Shown here: positions 49,824 to 59,337 of the stretch, in pieces
How the letters are laid out: each line of letters opens with the position of its first letter
Position numbering within the stretch: the stretch's first letter is position 1
Assembly: GCF_009729055.1 (NCBI RefSeq)
Contig: NZ_CP045484.1
Span: 558,001 to 622,000, forward strand
Length of the DNA: 64,000 nucleotides
Direction: 5' to 3'
Source: Sulfurisphaera ohwakuensis
Lineage (GTDB): Archaea; Thermoproteota; Thermoprotei_A; Sulfolobales; Sulfolobaceae
Notes under the pieces: generated by a model
Databases searched by the model: none
Told to the model about the DNA's origin: nothing
The model's input: only the letters and a program-made list of their open reading frames with translations
Position numbers and translations under genes: made by a program

Positions 49824-51356
49824 TTATTTCTCTTCAATTGTTCTAACTAATTCCTCTGTTTTTATAACTTCTTTTGGTTTCCATCCCATAGCCATAGCAA
49901 TAGCTGTACCCACTAGTGAAATTACTAAGTTAATTGCTAGGGCTATTAATGCAATATATATTCCTCCTAAGGGTGTTGGATAACTTGTAGTTGTAATTGC
50001 ACCGAAATGATTAACATATGCTGTTAACACTACACCACTAGCTACACCGCCTATTAAACCAGCTAATAACGATCTTCCTTCGAGCTTATTTGTAAATAGT
50101 CCTAAGAAGACTGGGGGTAATGTTTGTAAAATTATAATACCTCCGAGTAATTGTAATCCAATGGCATAACTTAGTGGTACTACAAAGATGAAAGCTAAGG
50201 CAAGGAACTTAAAAGCAGTTGAAATCCACTTAGCTAAAGTAGCTTCTCCTCTAGGAGTTAAGTTGTAAAATTCTTTAACTACATTTCTAACCAAGAGATT
50301 TGCAGAACCAATAGCCATTATAGCTGCTGGTACTAGTCCTCCAATAAATATACCTACGAATGCAATACCATTAAACCATGAAGGCATAGAATAAGCTAAC
50401 AAAGCCGGTACAGTTGTTATTCCCCCATACTTAGCTGATAATGTATAAGCTGGTTTAATAGCGAATACTAGTATACCAAATAACGCTAGGAGTGCTAAAC
50501 CGATACCATAAATCGGTAGTAATGCTGTACCGTATTTTAGTTTCTTTTTATCTTCTGCACTTAACGAACCATTAATTGCATGAGGATAAAGATATAATGC
50601 TAATGCACTTCCTACTGCAAGTGTCCAAAATGCTGAAAGGGCTGAAGGAGGTAAGTAAGAATAGGGTATAGGTTTAACTGCATGAAATGCCGTTGAAAAA
50701 CCTCCAATACTAAGAGGAACTGCAATTATTGTTGCTAAAACTGTTATCCATATTAACATATCTTTAAATACACCAGTTAATGCGGCACCTCTTAATCCGC
50801 TAGTAATTGTAAAAGCAGCTAGGACAATAAATGCTATTAAAAGTGATAAATCAAGAGTTAACCTTGTTGGTGGAAGACCTAAACCAATAAGCATAACTAT
50901 TAATACAGCCTGCATACCGAATATTTGTAAAGCAATATAAGGTATTTCAGCAACTGCACCTACTAAGGCTACAGCTATTGCTAAAGCTCTGCTGTTAAAC
51001 CTGTCTTTAACGAAATCAGCTGCTGTAACATAGCCTCTATTTCTTGATACAGTCCACAATCTAGGCATGGTTAAAAGAGCAATTGGAAAAGTTAAACCTA
51101 CATAAAATACGGCAAAATATGCTAATGCACCACTCTTAAAAGCTAATTCTGGTACTGCTATGAAAGTATATGCTGTATATAGGTCAGCTCCCATTAAGAA
51201 CCAGACTAGTAATATTCCTAATCTCCTTCCTCCAAGTCCCCATTCATCAAGTCTGCTTAAGTCCCCTCTTCTCCATCTAGCCCCATAAAATCCTAAAAAG
51301 GCAAATATAGCAAATAATACTATAAATATTGTTAAGGTCGAGATATCTACGTTCAT
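49824..51356 (-). CDS. Sodium:solute symporter (SSS family)
   Basis: A 510-residue membrane protein with about 13 helices. SSS-type features include [20 protein letters not shown] at the start, [16 protein letters not shown], and the [19 protein letters not shown] region late in the protein. It imports an organic solute with Na+ or H+. It is preceded, with a 4-bp overlap, by a DUF3311 gene, a pairing common among SSS carriers for carboxylic acids. The substrate is not determined. Confidence 0.88.
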   Translation of the reverse strand: MNVDISTLTIFIVLFAIFAFLGFYGARWRRGDLSRLDEWGLGGRRLGILLVWFLMGADLYTAYTFIAVPELAFKSGALAYFAVFYVGLTFPIALLTMPRLWTVSRNRGYVTAADFVKDRFNSRALAIAVALVGAVAEIPYIALQIFGMQAVLIVMLIGLGLPPTRLTLDLSLLIAFIVLAAFTITSGLRGAALTGVFKDMLIWITVLATIIAVPLSIGGFSTAFHAVKPIPYSYLPPSALSAFWTLAVGSALALYLYPHAINGSLSAEDKKKLKYGTALLPIYGIGLALLALFGILVFAIKPAYTLSAKYGGITTVPALLAYSMPSWFNGIAFVGIFIGGLVPAAIMAIGSANLLVRNVVKEFYNLTPRGEATLAKWISTAFKFLALAFIFVVPLSYAIGLQLLGGIIILQTLPPVFLGLFTNKLEGRSLLAGLIGGVASGVVLTAYVNHFGAITTTSYPTPLGGIYIALIALAINLVISLVGTAIAMAMGWKPKEVIKTEELVRTIEEK

Positions 51357-51556
51357 CTTTCACCCTCCTCCTTTACAAAATGAACTACTACGGCACTAAG
51401 TACAGTAGTTACAGCCAGTAGAAGTATCTGATACCAGTAAAATATTGGTAAACCACCTAAAGTTGGATTTATCTTATTGTATATAGGGAAGAGAGAGTAT
51501 AGTAGTGTTACTATTATAGCTACCACTAACATTGCCACATAATATGCAGAATTCAC
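51353..51556 (-). CDS. DUF3311-type small membrane protein
   Basis: A 67-residue protein with two hydrophobic helices and the short loop [20 protein letters not shown] typical of the DUF3311/YhdT small subunit that accompanies SSS carriers. It overlaps the symporter start, so it is translationally coupled and probably forms part of the transporter. Confidence 0.8.
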   Translation of the reverse strand: MNSAYYVAMLVVAIIVTLLYSLFPIYNKINPTLGGLPIFYWYQILLLAVTTVLSAVVVHFVKEEGER

Positions 51557-51886
51557 AAATATTTATAAAATAAGGAGATATATATATTTTTATTTACATC
51601 CATGAAAAATGTTTTTAAAAAAACACATAAAGGTTAATATTGTATAAACATTAAATTAAATAGTGATAGTGAATATAAACTAATAAATTCAAATAAGGAA
51701 AACTAGTAAAGATAAAGTATACTAAACGTAGATGAATTAAGGACTAGAATCTTTGTTATTCAAAATAACCTTATGTACAAAACCTTAAATTAGAAGTGAA
51801 ATAACAAAGTGCAGAAAACGTAAATATTCTCTTAATTAGAATAACTTGATAAAGGAAAATTCTCTACATAATATATTGTTGTTAGA
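51557..51886. other. Intergenic, nothing recognised
   Basis: A 330-bp A+T-rich region between the symporter operon start and the LSm stop. It holds the symporter promoter near 51580. No other signal stands out. Confidence 0.4.
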
Positions 51887-52126
51887 CTAAGGACTCATTG
51901 GTGACACTAATATTACATTATCTCCTCTTATAATTATTGTACCTACTTTCCTAGTGCTACCATCACTCATCACTTCCTCAGAATTCTCTAATACTAAGTT
52001 CATATGCATATCATAACTCTTAAGAGTACCTCTAACAATTTTATCTCCTTTTAATTTCACTAACACAGTGGAACCCAAAGATTCTGCTAGAACCTTGTGT
52101 GCTGTTTCAGCCAAATTAACACCCAT
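51887..52126 (-). CDS. Archaeal LSm/Sm-like RNA-binding protein
   Basis: A 79-residue LSm protein with Sm1 ([20 protein letters not shown] then [12 protein letters not shown]) and Sm2 ([13 protein letters not shown]) motifs. These proteins form heptameric rings that bind U-rich RNA. The gene is single, with a TATA-like box (AAATATTTATACC complement at 52147-52158) about 25 bp upstream of its start. Confidence 0.92.
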   Translation of the reverse strand: MGVNLAETAHKVLAESLGSTVLVKLKGDKIVRGTLKSYDMHMNLVLENSEEVMSDGSTRKVGTIIIRGDNVILVSPMSP

Positions 52127-52284
52127 ATTGTGTATAAGATATTCGGTATAAATATTTTATCTTCGTATCAACGTGGAAGATTCTCTCTGTGAGAAGATTT
52201 TCTTCTCTGCTCATTTATCACATCTATTAAAAATTTGGAAAAATAAATAATATCCCTTAACGTCTTTTTATGTATAGTAAGATA

Positions 52285-53514
52285 CTACGTCATCATTCTG
52301 ATATTCCTAGTCCTAACAAATAAAATTGCATAAACAATTACATAAATAATCCCTATATATCTTAAAATGCTTAGTTCTCCTATTACTGTCCCTATATCTG
52401 AAACTACAATTACAGCTACTGAATATACTATTGAAAATATGAATTCCATGATCGGTATTATAATCCTTATCTTCTCTTTTTCAATAGCAGTTATTAAGAA
52501 CGAGTTTAGATATATAAATGAAGAGTTTTCTAACACCAGTATTGTAAATACCCCTATCATAAACACTGGAAATAGATAGACTATATATGACAGGAGCACA
52601 ATCACTAGGGCTATTGTTATCCTGTAAACTAACACATAGTTACCAAGAGTTCTTACTCTGATAATATTAGAAACGTAAGTTGCAAAAATCATTGTTATAG
52701 AGAAAAAGAGTAGATATAGGGAGTAGCTGACATTGAACATGTCCGTAATTCCTAGTAAATAGAAAATTACTGGGTAAAGTGCTGCAATGATAGGATAAAG
52801 TAGATAGTCACTTATAAAGATAAGTTTCACGGTGTTACTTGTCTTTTTTAAAGATTTGAACTGTGTAATAAATGATATCGTAAGAGGAGTCTTTTCAGCT
52901 GCGGGATAATCTAACTTTAACTTAAGGAGAAGGGTAAGAAGTATGAATATTAGCAGTATCCCAAATCCTGCGTCAAAAACTCTCAGCCCATATCTTTCTT
53001 CTAATAGAATTACCAATACAACTATTATAGCTTGATTTATCTGACGGAGAGAAGCCAGAATACCTTCTAGTTTTCTTAGCACATCAAAATCTAGGTTAAC
53101 ACTTTTAATCAGATATAAGTTAACAGGTTCCCTAAATATGAATAATGATATAAAAAGCCCTTGAAGTATTCCTAGAAATACAGCAGAGTTAACATAGGTT
53201 GAGACTAAGAAGGTGATCCAGGCTAAAGTGATAAACTGTACTAAAATTATGCTGAGATCGTACTTTTTCAGACTTTTTATAGAGTTATTTATTGCAGATG
53301 AAAAAGGCAATAGAAAAGAAGGAACACCACTTATTGAGGTAACAACAATTATACCGAGGTCTATTAAGTTCCTAGTTAAAAAATAAATGTAACCTACTAA
53401 TAAATAGTAAAGTACAAAGTTAACTGGTATTAATTGAGTAATAAAAAGAATCTTTAGCGTCTTGTTACTATTTAAAACTTTAAGAGTCTTAATAATATCT
53501 TTGAGTCTTTCCAT
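52285..53514 (-). CDS. MFS-like polytopic membrane protein
   Basis: A 409-residue protein with about 12 hydrophobic segments, arranged as two halves joined by a charged loop (KLDYPAAEKTPLTISFITQF). The overall plan fits a divergent major facilitator, but the usual loop motifs are weak. The N-terminus MERLKDIIKTLKVLNSNKTL is cytoplasmic. It follows the frame at 53526-53905 by 11 bp and may form an operon with it. The substrate is unknown. Confidence 0.65.
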   Translation of the reverse strand: MERLKDIIKTLKVLNSNKTLKILFITQLIPVNFVLYYLLVGYIYFLTRNLIDLGIIVVTSISGVPSFLLPFSSAINNSIKSLKKYDLSIILVQFITLAWITFLVSTYVNSAVFLGILQGLFISLFIFREPVNLYLIKSVNLDFDVLRKLEGILASLRQINQAIIVVLVILLEERYGLRVFDAGFGILLIFILLTLLLKLKLDYPAAEKTPLTISFITQFKSLKKTSNTVKLIFISDYLLYPIIAALYPVIFYLLGITDMFNVSYSLYLLFFSITMIFATYVSNIIRVRTLGNYVLVYRITIALVIVLLSYIVYLFPVFMIGVFTILVLENSSFIYLNSFLITAIEKEKIRIIIPIMEFIFSIVYSVAVIVVSDIGTVIGELSILRYIGIIYVIVYAILFVRTRNIRMMT

Positions 53515-53525
53515 ATTTTATCATC

Positions 53526-53905
53526 TCAAGTTTTCTGAGGCGTTATATGACAAGATAATTCCGTTAGATTACTGCTCATTAGATCCTTTCTACAACGTTC
53601 CATATTACCGCTTAAATATACAATACGTGATATATTCTTGGATTTCTCTATATCAAGCCCTATAATGAAACTCATATGGTATGTTGTAGAATTACATATT
53701 TCTTTTTCAACAATTTTATCTGCATCAAAACCCAAATTTGAAAGAGAGAATTTGAATAAGGTCCTCCTATTAGGTTTGCTGTTTCTTCTTACTGAAATAA
53801 GTTTATTATCATCTTCATATTTTCCGAAAAACGTTAAATAAAGTTTAGTTCTTTTCTCAGTAGCTATTAATCTTGATGATGCGTCTAGGAGAATTCCATT
53901 TTATC
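53526..53905 (-). pseudogene. Unknown gene lacking a usual start
   Basis: An open frame of about 126 codons (ILLDASSRLIATEKRTKLYL, then TFFGKYEDDNKLIS, RRTLFKFSLSNLGFDADKIV) ends at 53526. The first in-frame start is an internal TTG at 53735. An ATG at about 53902 is one base out of phase and runs into a stop after four codons, so a frameshift near the start is likely. It sits just upstream of the membrane-protein gene. The family is unknown. Confidence 0.4.
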
Positions 53906-54241
53906 ACTTGATATACTTTCGATTACTTACTTTATATTTTTTCTCAGTAACCGTGAATCTTCTGTGGTATATGATATTACTGACTTCTTTATGTAAAACA
54001 TATTAGTCAGATCTGTATTACTCAGATCTCATCGCCCTTTATAATATATAATCAATTATTTCTTCATACAATTATACTAATTCCATGAGAATATTACAAT
54101 TCGCAAAAGATACCTGAATCTCCCTTCAAATGAGGACTATTCACTGTCTTATATGGAAAATACTCATGTGAAAAATACACGAGGAAATACTGAATATTCG
54201 ACAAAAGTTATCTTAAGGATAGAGTGTAAAGTGTTAAACAA
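53906..54241. other. Intergenic with a dispersed-repeat copy
   Basis: A region of about 335 bp that contains a dispersed repeat at 54042-54110, two TCAGATCT words (54007 and 54022) and the promoter of the HerA-type operon. No gene is supported. Confidence 0.4.
54042..54110 (+). repeat. Dispersed repeat, copy 4
   Basis: Positions 54051-54080 match 331-360 at 29 of 30 bases, and the AGAATATTACAATTCGCAA block continues the match. This copy lies about 130 bp upstream of the HerA-type operon. Confidence 0.55.
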
Positions 54242-55825
54242 ATGGAAAGTGTCGGTATAGTGCTACAAAGAGGTGAAAATAATAGCATTTATGCTCTCCT
54301 TAAACCTAACATTGATATAATAAGCGGGCAACTTTTCCTTATTGAGGATGAAGGTAAAAAGACTGTAGCCAGGTTAGACGACTATTTCTACATAAATGAG
54401 TTCTTCGATGAAAAAACACCTTTCTCGAGGACATTGTTAAACGATAAAATTGATGTTGAACTATTAAATATGAATACGGTCATTAAGGCGGAATTATCAA
54501 TAGTTAAGAGGTATAATCACTCCACGATACCAAAACCTGGGTCTATAGTGAAGTTTCTTCCAGAGATTGCGGATGAGAAGGACTTACTTTCTTTTTATCA
54601 ACTTTCTTCATCTCAAGGTTACATCAAATATGGAAGATTAGCTGGTTCTAAAATTCCTTTACTTCTTGACCTTAATGCGATAACTATGCATGTCGGAATA
54701 TTTGGAGAAACTGGAAGTGGAAAGAGTTATAATATGAGATACTTAATCACTCTTCTTTCAAATATTGAAATTGACGGTAAAATTACATCAATTCCTTTAA
54801 TTATATTTGATGCTAATGGTGATTACTCGGATTTTACATCTTTTAACATAGATCTAGTCAGTAAGGGAAGAGGATGGATAAAGAAATATGTAATGAGAGA
54901 TCCATTGAGTGATTATGAGATAAAATTATCAATTGACCTCTCTCTATTCACAGCTAAGGATTTAGCTGACTTTATAATTTCTCTAAAATATGGTGATATT
55001 GCCCCAAATTCATTACAAGCCAATATACTGGAGCAAGTCTTGTCTCAACATGATCCGCAGGAATATAATTGGTTATTAAGTACTAGAGAGGGCATTGAAA
55101 GTTTAAAAATAGAGTTACAAGAGCTTAAAAATACAGGTTTCAGTCCGAGTAGCATTAGAGCTGTAGTTAGTTCTTTAGAAATTTTCCTCAACAAAGTGAG
55201 AAAATACAATTTCGTATCTTCATCTTCTTCATTTAATGAACAAACCCTTGATGTTATTTGGAATACTAAAGGATTAGCTATAATTGACTTTTCATCTGAT
55301 GGTGCACCAGGTGTTGATATATCAACTAAACAGCTAATTGTAAGTTATGTTTCTCGTTTAGTCTTAGATTATCTTACTAAGGCGAAATATTCTGGAAAAC
55401 AAAAACTTATAGGAGTAGTGATTGAGGAAGCACAGAATTATATACCTTCAAATGATTATCCAGTAAATGCTAGGATTACGAAAGAGGTTTTAGTTACATT
55501 AGCTACACAAGGAAGGAAATTTGGCGCCTCTCTCTTTTTAGTTTCACAGAGGCCGGCGTTCGTTGATAAGTATGTACTTTCAATGCTAAACACTTTCTTC
55601 TTTCATAGGATTTATCATGAAGACGTAAAATACGTAATGTCGGCCACTGGTGGGCTTCCAGAACATCTAGCTAAGAGCTTACCCTCCCTTGAAACCGGAT
55701 ATGTTATAGTTTACGGTTTGATGTCAGCGTTAAAATCGCCAGCTTTAGTTAAGATACCATGGGATGACAGAATAGGTTCTTACACAGGCTATGTCATGAG
55801 TATTGAAAATATCTTGGTGAGCTAA
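54242..55825 (+). CDS. HerA-type DNA-translocating ATPase
   Basis: A 527-residue HerA/FtsK-superfamily ATPase. Residues 1-140 form a beta-rich HAS-barrel-like region. Walker A is GETGSGKS (155-162), an IIFDANGDYSDF stretch follows, Walker B is GVVIEEAQNY (E395-E396), and GRKFGASLFLVSQRPA holds the arginine finger. HerA proteins form hexameric rings that pump DNA and partner with NurA nucleases in end resection. The canonical HerA lies with Mre11-Rad50; this one instead heads an operon with a P-loop ATPase, a coiled-coil protein and a NurA. One base separates it from the next gene. Confidence 0.88.
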   Translation: MESVGIVLQRGENNSIYALLKPNIDIISGQLFLIEDEGKKTVARLDDYFYINEFFDEKTPFSRTLLNDKIDVELLNMNTVIKAELSIVKRYNHSTIPKPGSIVKFLPEIADEKDLLSFYQLSSSQGYIKYGRLAGSKIPLLLDLNAITMHVGIFGETGSGKSYNMRYLITLLSNIEIDGKITSIPLIIFDANGDYSDFTSFNIDLVSKGRGWIKKYVMRDPLSDYEIKLSIDLSLFTAKDLADFIISLKYGDIAPNSLQANILEQVLSQHDPQEYNWLLSTREGIESLKIELQELKNTGFSPSSIRAVVSSLEIFLNKVRKYNFVSSSSSFNEQTLDVIWNTKGLAIIDFSSDGAPGVDISTKQLIVSYVSRLVLDYLTKAKYSGKQKLIGVVIEEAQNYIPSNDYPVNARITKEVLVTLATQGRKFGASLFLVSQRPAFVDKYVLSMLNTFFFHRIYHEDVKYVMSATGGLPEHLAKSLPSLETGYVIVYGLMSALKSPALVKIPWDDRIGSYTGYVMSIENILVS

Positions 55826-55826
55826 G

Positions 55827-58709
55827 ATGTGTGAGTTTAGATTAAGTGAAACATCGTCTTCATCAGAAAGTATTTACAAACTCTATGAATGCGTTATGAA
55901 TAAGACTGAGATAGTAAATAAACTTAAATTCTTTAAACAAATTGGCGAAGAAATCCAAAGGCTTAGAAGTGTTAGAGAGTCACCAGAGATTATTGCATTG
56001 GTAGCTGACTGGGGACAAGGTAAAACAACATTACTTAGCATTTTAGAAGAAGTTAAGCATATAGAAAAGTTGAATTTCGTCGATATCCTAAAGGGGAACA
56101 TCGATTTTAGTCAAAACGAAGTAGTTTTGATTGACGAAGTAGAAACTAGCATAGAACTTTTATCAGAATATAGAGATAAGATTAAGGACTTTTGGATAAA
56201 GATAAAAGAGCTAGCTAATTCTAACAAAAACATTGTAGTTTATTTATCAATGACCCCAAGTGCCTATTCGAAGATATTTGGTGAAGTTTTAAGGGATTTA
56301 TTTCCCGAAACCTATGAGGCTATAGAACAAAGAGTGAAAAGAATACATTTAATGCCACCATCTAAGCTGGAATTTTTAGCTGTTATGGATTGTTTGTTAG
56401 AATTTAATAAGCTTAATAAGGATTTGCTTGAATACATGGATTTACCCTACTGGACAATTGGACAAGAAAGAAGAAGATTCGCAAGATTCTTTAACGACGT
56501 GGTATGTAAGGCTGGTGAAAGTAAAAGCCCAGTAGACATGATGTTTAAGCTTCTTGTTGATAATCAGAATTTAAATGAAGAAGGAGAAACGATTAGGATT
56601 AATGAAGTTATTAAATTTGAGAAAAATCTGGATAAAAATGAAGTAGAGGAGTTTCATAAAATTCTTATGAGTAGAATATTTACGAGTAAACCCATTGAGG
56701 TGTTAAAAGATTACGTAGTGGAAGGCTATTTAGTTGACTATTATTCGTGGGCTGAAGTTGTAAAAGATGGAGATATTATTGAAGATTTTCTACTAGTTTA
56801 TTTAAATGAGAAGGACTCATTAGACAAGAACCTTTATGTCTTCCTCTCAGATAGTATAGATAAGGTAATTTATGAGAATGTGAATAGAGGCAATTTAGAG
56901 GAAATAGTAAGAAAATTGAAAGTACGAAGTAAGAAGAAAGCTTATGCATTATCATGGAGTTTATTCGAAACTCTAGTAAACACTAATGTAGGAGGATTGA
57001 TTGTTGAATTTGAAAGTAGGGAACTGAAGGAAAAGGCAATAAAGTTTGTGAATGAGAAACTACTAGATGAAGAGAAAGAAGTTGAATCGTTTATTTCGTT
57101 CTTAAGGCACGGTATGGGACTTGAATTCGAAGAAAAGAAGATTAATCCTCATACAACTCTGCTCTCTTTCAAGAAATTTAACGTGTTAGTAACTAATAAG
57201 CCAGAAAGGGCTTTACCAGATTTACTTATACATGGAATAATTATACTCTCTGACGAGAACTCGCTGGATGGTTATTATGACGAACTTTCAATCAAAGTAC
57301 TTCATTTGCCCTTAACTACGCCAGTTAAAAGACAGTTATTGTATATTAACTTTTACGAGCTCTCAAACGAGAAAGGAGTAAGGCTAAGAAAAGAAATTGT
57401 GAACCTAAAGTTGGGTGACTTAATAGATTTAGTTAATAGATTTATTTCTTCTATAGATAAAGAATTAACATTACCTAGTTTACCGCTAACAAAAGGAAAT
57501 AAAAGACTTGTACAATCATTTAATTGGATTATTTATGCTCCAGAAGTTTATCCTGCAAAAGCTTCCGAAGTATTTGTAAAGGTTGATGATATTGTAAACA
57601 AAAAGTTTAGGATATTTGGTGCCAAACAGTTCCATTTAGAGGATATAGAAACAGCTGAAACTTTTGTCAGTGACGTTGTACATTATTTCGCTGAAAATGA
57701 CATAATAAACGTAAATGAGGAAATAATAGATTTTTCTAACTTAGCTGGTAAAAGAGTAAAAGAATTTACTAAGGTCACTGTAGGCTTACTAAGACAAATT
57801 TTGAAAGATAAATTAGAAGGAGAAATAGTAAAATATATTCAAAATGAAGAAAAGAGTGATTTACTAAATATATTACAGAAAATATATGGTGTAAAGAGGA
57901 ATAGTGTATTGGAATTTTTAATTTATTCGTCTATAGCTACTGGAGAAATAGCTAATTATGTTAAAATTAGGAATTTAGTTTCTCTTTCCGATATAGAGGA
58001 GAAGCTAGATAAGATAAGTGTATCAAACTCCTATTTTATTACAGCGAAGAAAAGAGAAGCGGGAATCAGGAATATTAACGAAATGATAAATACAATTAAG
58101 ATGTATATAAACTTGGCAAAGAAAAGTGATGACAGAAATTTCTTGAGATTTTTAATAGTGATTCAAACTTTATATAAACAACTGAATAGATTCCTTGAAG
58201 AAATATCGGTTGCAGAAGAAAATATAGTAAAAATAAAGGTCGATATAAATAAAAAACTAGAACTAATAAAAAGGGCTAAGAGTCTGGTAAATGTAAAAGA
58301 AATTGAAGAAGAGAAATTACTGTCAAGTTTACCCGATATAGTTACAAAAATAAGAGAGCAAATAGTAAGCGTGGTAAATGATGAGAACCCAGAAGAGTTA
58401 ATGAATTTTATAGATGCAATAAAGAAAATTAGTGGTAACGATTCTAATAATCTAAATTTGCTAGTATGGGAGGCTGTGAAAACTATGATGGATGGTGCCA
58501 CATTACCCTTTACACAGAAGTTGAAGGAAATATTTTCACCACTCTTTCCATTATCTGGAATAAATAATTATTTTGTGAAACTTGAGAATGAAATTAATGA
58601 AATTGAAAAAGCAAGTCCAGAGATCATGAAGTTGCAAGTTCAGTTAGAGGAAAAAAGAAAGGAAACTCTGAAACTAATTCAGCAAATCAAGAATGAGTTG
58701 GGTGGATAA
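55827..58709 (+). CDS. Large P-loop ATPase with C-terminal coiled coil
   Basis: This 960-residue protein has an N-terminal ATPase domain: Walker A DWGQGKTT (61-68), Walker B VVLIDEVE (99-106) and a sensor-like YLSMTPS (139-145). A helical, winged-like region follows, then a middle beta/alpha part of unknown fold (for example TTLLSFKKFNVLVTNKPERA, IIILSDENSLDGYYDELS, about 445-490). The last 200 residues are charged and largely helical, and end in coiled coil (EKASPEIMKLQVQLEEKRKE). The family is not recognised. It looks like a regulator or DNA-binding scaffold for the HerA-NurA motor. It overlaps the start region of the next gene. Confidence 0.7.
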   Translation: MCEFRLSETSSSSESIYKLYECVMNKTEIVNKLKFFKQIGEEIQRLRSVRESPEIIALVADWGQGKTTLLSILEEVKHIEKLNFVDILKGNIDFSQNEVVLIDEVETSIELLSEYRDKIKDFWIKIKELANSNKNIVVYLSMTPSAYSKIFGEVLRDLFPETYEAIEQRVKRIHLMPPSKLEFLAVMDCLLEFNKLNKDLLEYMDLPYWTIGQERRRFARFFNDVVCKAGESKSPVDMMFKLLVDNQNLNEEGETIRINEVIKFEKNLDKNEVEEFHKILMSRIFTSKPIEVLKDYVVEGYLVDYYSWAEVVKDGDIIEDFLLVYLNEKDSLDKNLYVFLSDSIDKVIYENVNRGNLEEIVRKLKVRSKKKAYALSWSLFETLVNTNVGGLIVEFESRELKEKAIKFVNEKLLDEEKEVESFISFLRHGMGLEFEEKKINPHTTLLSFKKFNVLVTNKPERALPDLLIHGIIILSDENSLDGYYDELSIKVLHLPLTTPVKRQLLYINFYELSNEKGVRLRKEIVNLKLGDLIDLVNRFISSIDKELTLPSLPLTKGNKRLVQSFNWIIYAPEVYPAKASEVFVKVDDIVNKKFRIFGAKQFHLEDIETAETFVSDVVHYFAENDIINVNEEIIDFSNLAGKRVKEFTKVTVGLLRQILKDKLEGEIVKYIQNEEKSDLLNILQKIYGVKRNSVLEFLIYSSIATGEIANYVKIRNLVSLSDIEEKLDKISVSNSYFITAKKREAGIRNINEMINTIKMYINLAKKSDDRNFLRFLIVIQTLYKQLNRFLEEISVAEENIVKIKVDINKKLELIKRAKSLVNVKEIEEEKLLSSLPDIVTKIREQIVSVVNDENPEELMNFIDAIKKISGNDSNNLNLLVWEAVKTMMDGATLPFTQKLKEIFSPLFPLSGINNYFVKLENEINEIEKASPEIMKLQVQLEEKRKETLKLIQQIKNELGG

Positions 58710-58710
58710 T

Positions 58711-59337
58711 ATGAATGTGGTTGAGCTGGTAGAATTAGTTAGTAAAAAGAGAAGGGAAATGAATAAAGAAAAGCTAGAAGAAGAAATAAGGAGAACACTA
58801 AATCAATTGAGCGAACTCAGAGATTCAATAGAAAAATTAAAAGAGATAAAAACAAAAATGATTTTGTGCAGTGAAGAGATTAATGACGATAAAAAGTCGA
58901 TATTGCAATCCAATGATCCAGATTATATATCTAGTATGGTAAACCTAATATATCAAAAAGTTAATAATTGCTATAAAAAGATTGAAGAAGAAAGAAGAAT
59001 TAAAATTGAAGAACAAAAAAGGAGAATAAGAGAAATCAATGAGAAATTAATAGTCTACAAAAAAATCTTTAAAAATATATTTAACGAAAATATTGATGTT
59101 CATATACTTTCAGACAAACTTGAGGACCTGGACAATGAGATAAAGAAAGGAGAAGATGAAATAGAAAGATTAAATGACATATTAAAATCTAGGATAGGGA
59201 GTAACTTAGAATTGCTAGTCAAACTTATAGAGAATAATGAGATAGAAATAGACCAAGAAAACCTCAATGAAGTAATAGAATTAACTAGATTTTTAGTAAA
59301 TAAAGGCCTTATATTGTCGTTAAGGTTTTCAAAATGA
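58711..59337 (+). CDS. Coiled-coil protein of the HerA-NurA operon
   Basis: A highly charged protein of about 208 residues, nearly all helical with heptad-like Lys/Glu repeats (KLEEEIRRTLNQLSELRDSI; EEERRIKIEEQKRRIREINE). A C-terminal helix pair ends with LTRFLVNKGLILSLRF. I choose ATG 58711 because a GGTGGA ribosome-binding sequence precedes it and it follows the TAA at once; ATG 58693 is an alternative that overlaps the previous gene. It could be a small SMC- or Rad50-like linker without ATPase heads. It overlaps the NurA gene by 4 bp. Confidence 0.7.
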   Translation: MNVVELVELVSKKRREMNKEKLEEEIRRTLNQLSELRDSIEKLKEIKTKMILCSEEINDDKKSILQSNDPDYISSMVNLIYQKVNNCYKKIEEERRIKIEEQKRRIREINEKLIVYKKIFKNIFNENIDVHILSDKLEDLDNEIKKGEDEIERLNDILKSRIGSNLELLVKLIENNEIEIDQENLNEVIELTRFLVNKGLILSLRFSK

